DNA of 64,000 nt from the NCBI GenBank assembly GCA_021775095.1, contig JAJFII010000060.1, forward strand, positions 55,275-119,274, in the 5' to 3' direction. The DNA is from Rhodospirillales bacterium (GTDB lineage: Bacteria > Pseudomonadota > Alphaproteobacteria > Rhodospirillales > Casp-alpha2). The translations under genes were made by a program, and so were the position numbers. Numbering within the stretch: the stretch's first letter is position 1; each line of letters begins with the position of its first letter. The notes under the pieces are model-generated. The model searched no databases. It worked only from the letters and a program-made list of their open reading frames with translations, and had not been told where the DNA came from. Below are positions 63,128 to 64,000 of this stretch, piece by piece.

Positions 63128-64000
63128 TCATACGGACCTGGAACTGTTGATGTCTTTATTCGGTCGTAACTGAGCAGGCGTTGTCCCGAGTTCGCGTTTG
63201 AACGCGGTTGTCATATGGCTTTGCGACGAGAACCCCGTGGCGTAGGCGATGTCCGCAATGGATTGCTCTGTTTTGTCAAGAAGGTGCCGTGCTGTATCAA
63301 TACGACGATGGAGTACATAATGGTGTGGTGATAGCCCAACGCGGCGCTTGAATGCCCTGGCAAATTGATGAGGCATAACGCCTGCGAGGCTGGCCAAGGT
63401 TTCCATCGAAAGATCACCCTCCAGATTTGAATCGACAAAATTCAGGATCGCGTTGAAAACGGCCTCCTTTAAAACGGTCCCCCTTCCCGCCCTGCGCTGT
63501 CGCGCCGGCAATTTCAACATTTCGACGATCAGAATTAGGCACAAGGACCGGAGATACGCGCCGGGCGCATCACAAGCCATTATGTGCTTTCGGATTCTTT
63601 GCGCTAGCGACGTGACAAATGGTTTTGGGCTGCCGATGATGATGCGTGGCTCAATCATTTTTTCAGGTAATTGCAAAGCGGACGCAATTTCCGGGCGCAA
63701 AGCAGCGAAGTCGAAAACTATCACCAGCACCTCTGGAGCCGCATCCGACGTGCCGCGTAATGGGAAATCCGGTGGCGAAACGATGTATTCATAAGGTCGC
63801 CTGTCATATCGACGCAGTTTGTCGTCCGCCAGCGTGCTCCGGCCCTCGTCTTCGGAAAAACTGACACTGGCAAAACTGTGTTCTAGCTTCACATTGAATG
63901 TACGTGGACCCGCAGGAACGAGTTCGACAAAGAAGTCATCGAACCCCGTGCGCTTGCCCCAATGCGGCAAATCACCCCGCGGCGGCGCATCAATCTGCAT
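63128..64000 (-). CDS. AraC-family transcriptional regulator (touches the window edge)
   Basis: 290 aa if the ATG at 64000, the last base of the window, is the start; it could also continue outside. The C-terminal AraC/XylS domain (~185-285) has both HTH motifs: LSMETLASLAGVMPHQFARA then FKRRVGLSPHHYV, and SIADIAYATGFSSQSHMTTA then FKRELGTTPAQLR. The N-terminal part is a cupin-like or unassigned sensor region (FNVKLEHSFASVSFSEDEGR). Targets unknown. Confidence 0.9.
   Translation of the reverse strand: MQIDAPPRGDLPHWGKRTGFDDFFVELVPAGPRTFNVKLEHSFASVSFSEDEGRSTLADDKLRRYDRRPYEYIVSPPDFPLRGTSDAAPEVLVIVFDFAALRPEIASALQLPEKMIEPRIIIGSPKPFVTSLAQRIRKHIMACDAPGAYLRSLCLILIVEMLKLPARQRRAGRGTVLKEAVFNAILNFVDSNLEGDLSMETLASLAGVMPHQFARAFKRRVGLSPHHYVLHRRIDTARHLLDKTEQSIADIAYATGFSSQSHMTTAFKRELGTTPAQLRPNKDINSSRSV

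Overview
The window reads as ordinary chromosome of an alphaproteobacterium, most likely of the Rhodospirillales type (inferred from gene content and local gene order, not from a database search). Pointers are a B12-dependent ribonucleotide reductase, a chorismate mutase-like gene followed by hisC and tyrA, the order argH-lptM-lysA-TIGR02302 with a divergent TlpA-like thioredoxin, DUF2125, DUF1127, and a PhaR-regulated polyhydroxyalkanoate (PHA) locus. I see no rRNA, tRNA, CRISPR array, prophage or intact transposase.

Layout. 1-4.0 kb: queuosine genes (end of queA, tgt, queF, an OsmC-family gene, a VUT-family queuosine-precursor transporter, queG), then a secreted SUMF1-domain protein. 5.2-10.4 kb: an XRE regulator and the PHA locus (phaR repressor; a small coiled-coil protein and a short PhaC resembling a two-subunit synthase; phaA; phaB; terminator). 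10.4-21.3 kb: an FG-GAP protein, two EamA transporters, a DUF985 cupin, a methyltransferase, the aromatic/histidine genes CM-hisC-tyrA, DUF350, a trypsin-like protease, DUF2125, ChaC and a small nucleotidyl-cyclase-like protein. 21.3-27.1 kb: nrdJ, then ftsE-ftsX-ydcF-plsC on the minus strand. 27.4-41.6 kb: a zinc-ribbon/DUF3426 protein, a small inverted-repeat element, a chemotaxis receptor, TIGR02302-lysA-lptM-argH, a TlpA-like protein, a voltage-gated Na+ channel, a lipoprotein, DUF1127 and aminopeptidase P.

41.7-50.6 kb: a minus-strand acyl-CoA catabolism operon (VOC, CaiB/BaiF CoA-transferase, HMG-CoA-lyase-like, LysR), a LOG-like protein and a CUT1-type sugar ABC importer. 50.7-64 kb is looser: AEC transporter, MarC, Ca2+/Na+ antiporter, HtpX, a periplasmic coiled-coil protein, a CNNM/DUF21 protein, a broken Old Yellow Enzyme gene, an SLC13-RCK transporter, a Lys-rich protein, MgtE and an AraC regulator. 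This part shows decay: a 53-bp htpX remnant, a stray GGGTCAGGACCC palindrome and the double-lesion OYE pseudogene.

Points most worth a second look: the inverted-repeat element at 28750-29010 and its echo at 52047; the two-subunit-like PHA synthase; the chorismate mutase fused to a dehydratase-like domain without its TRF motif; the LysR gene whose Shine-Dalgarno points to an ATC codon; the six-codon leader ORF before the ABC operon; and the 22-bp tandem repeat that forms the end of the LysR gene. I found no convincing wholly new multi-gene system.
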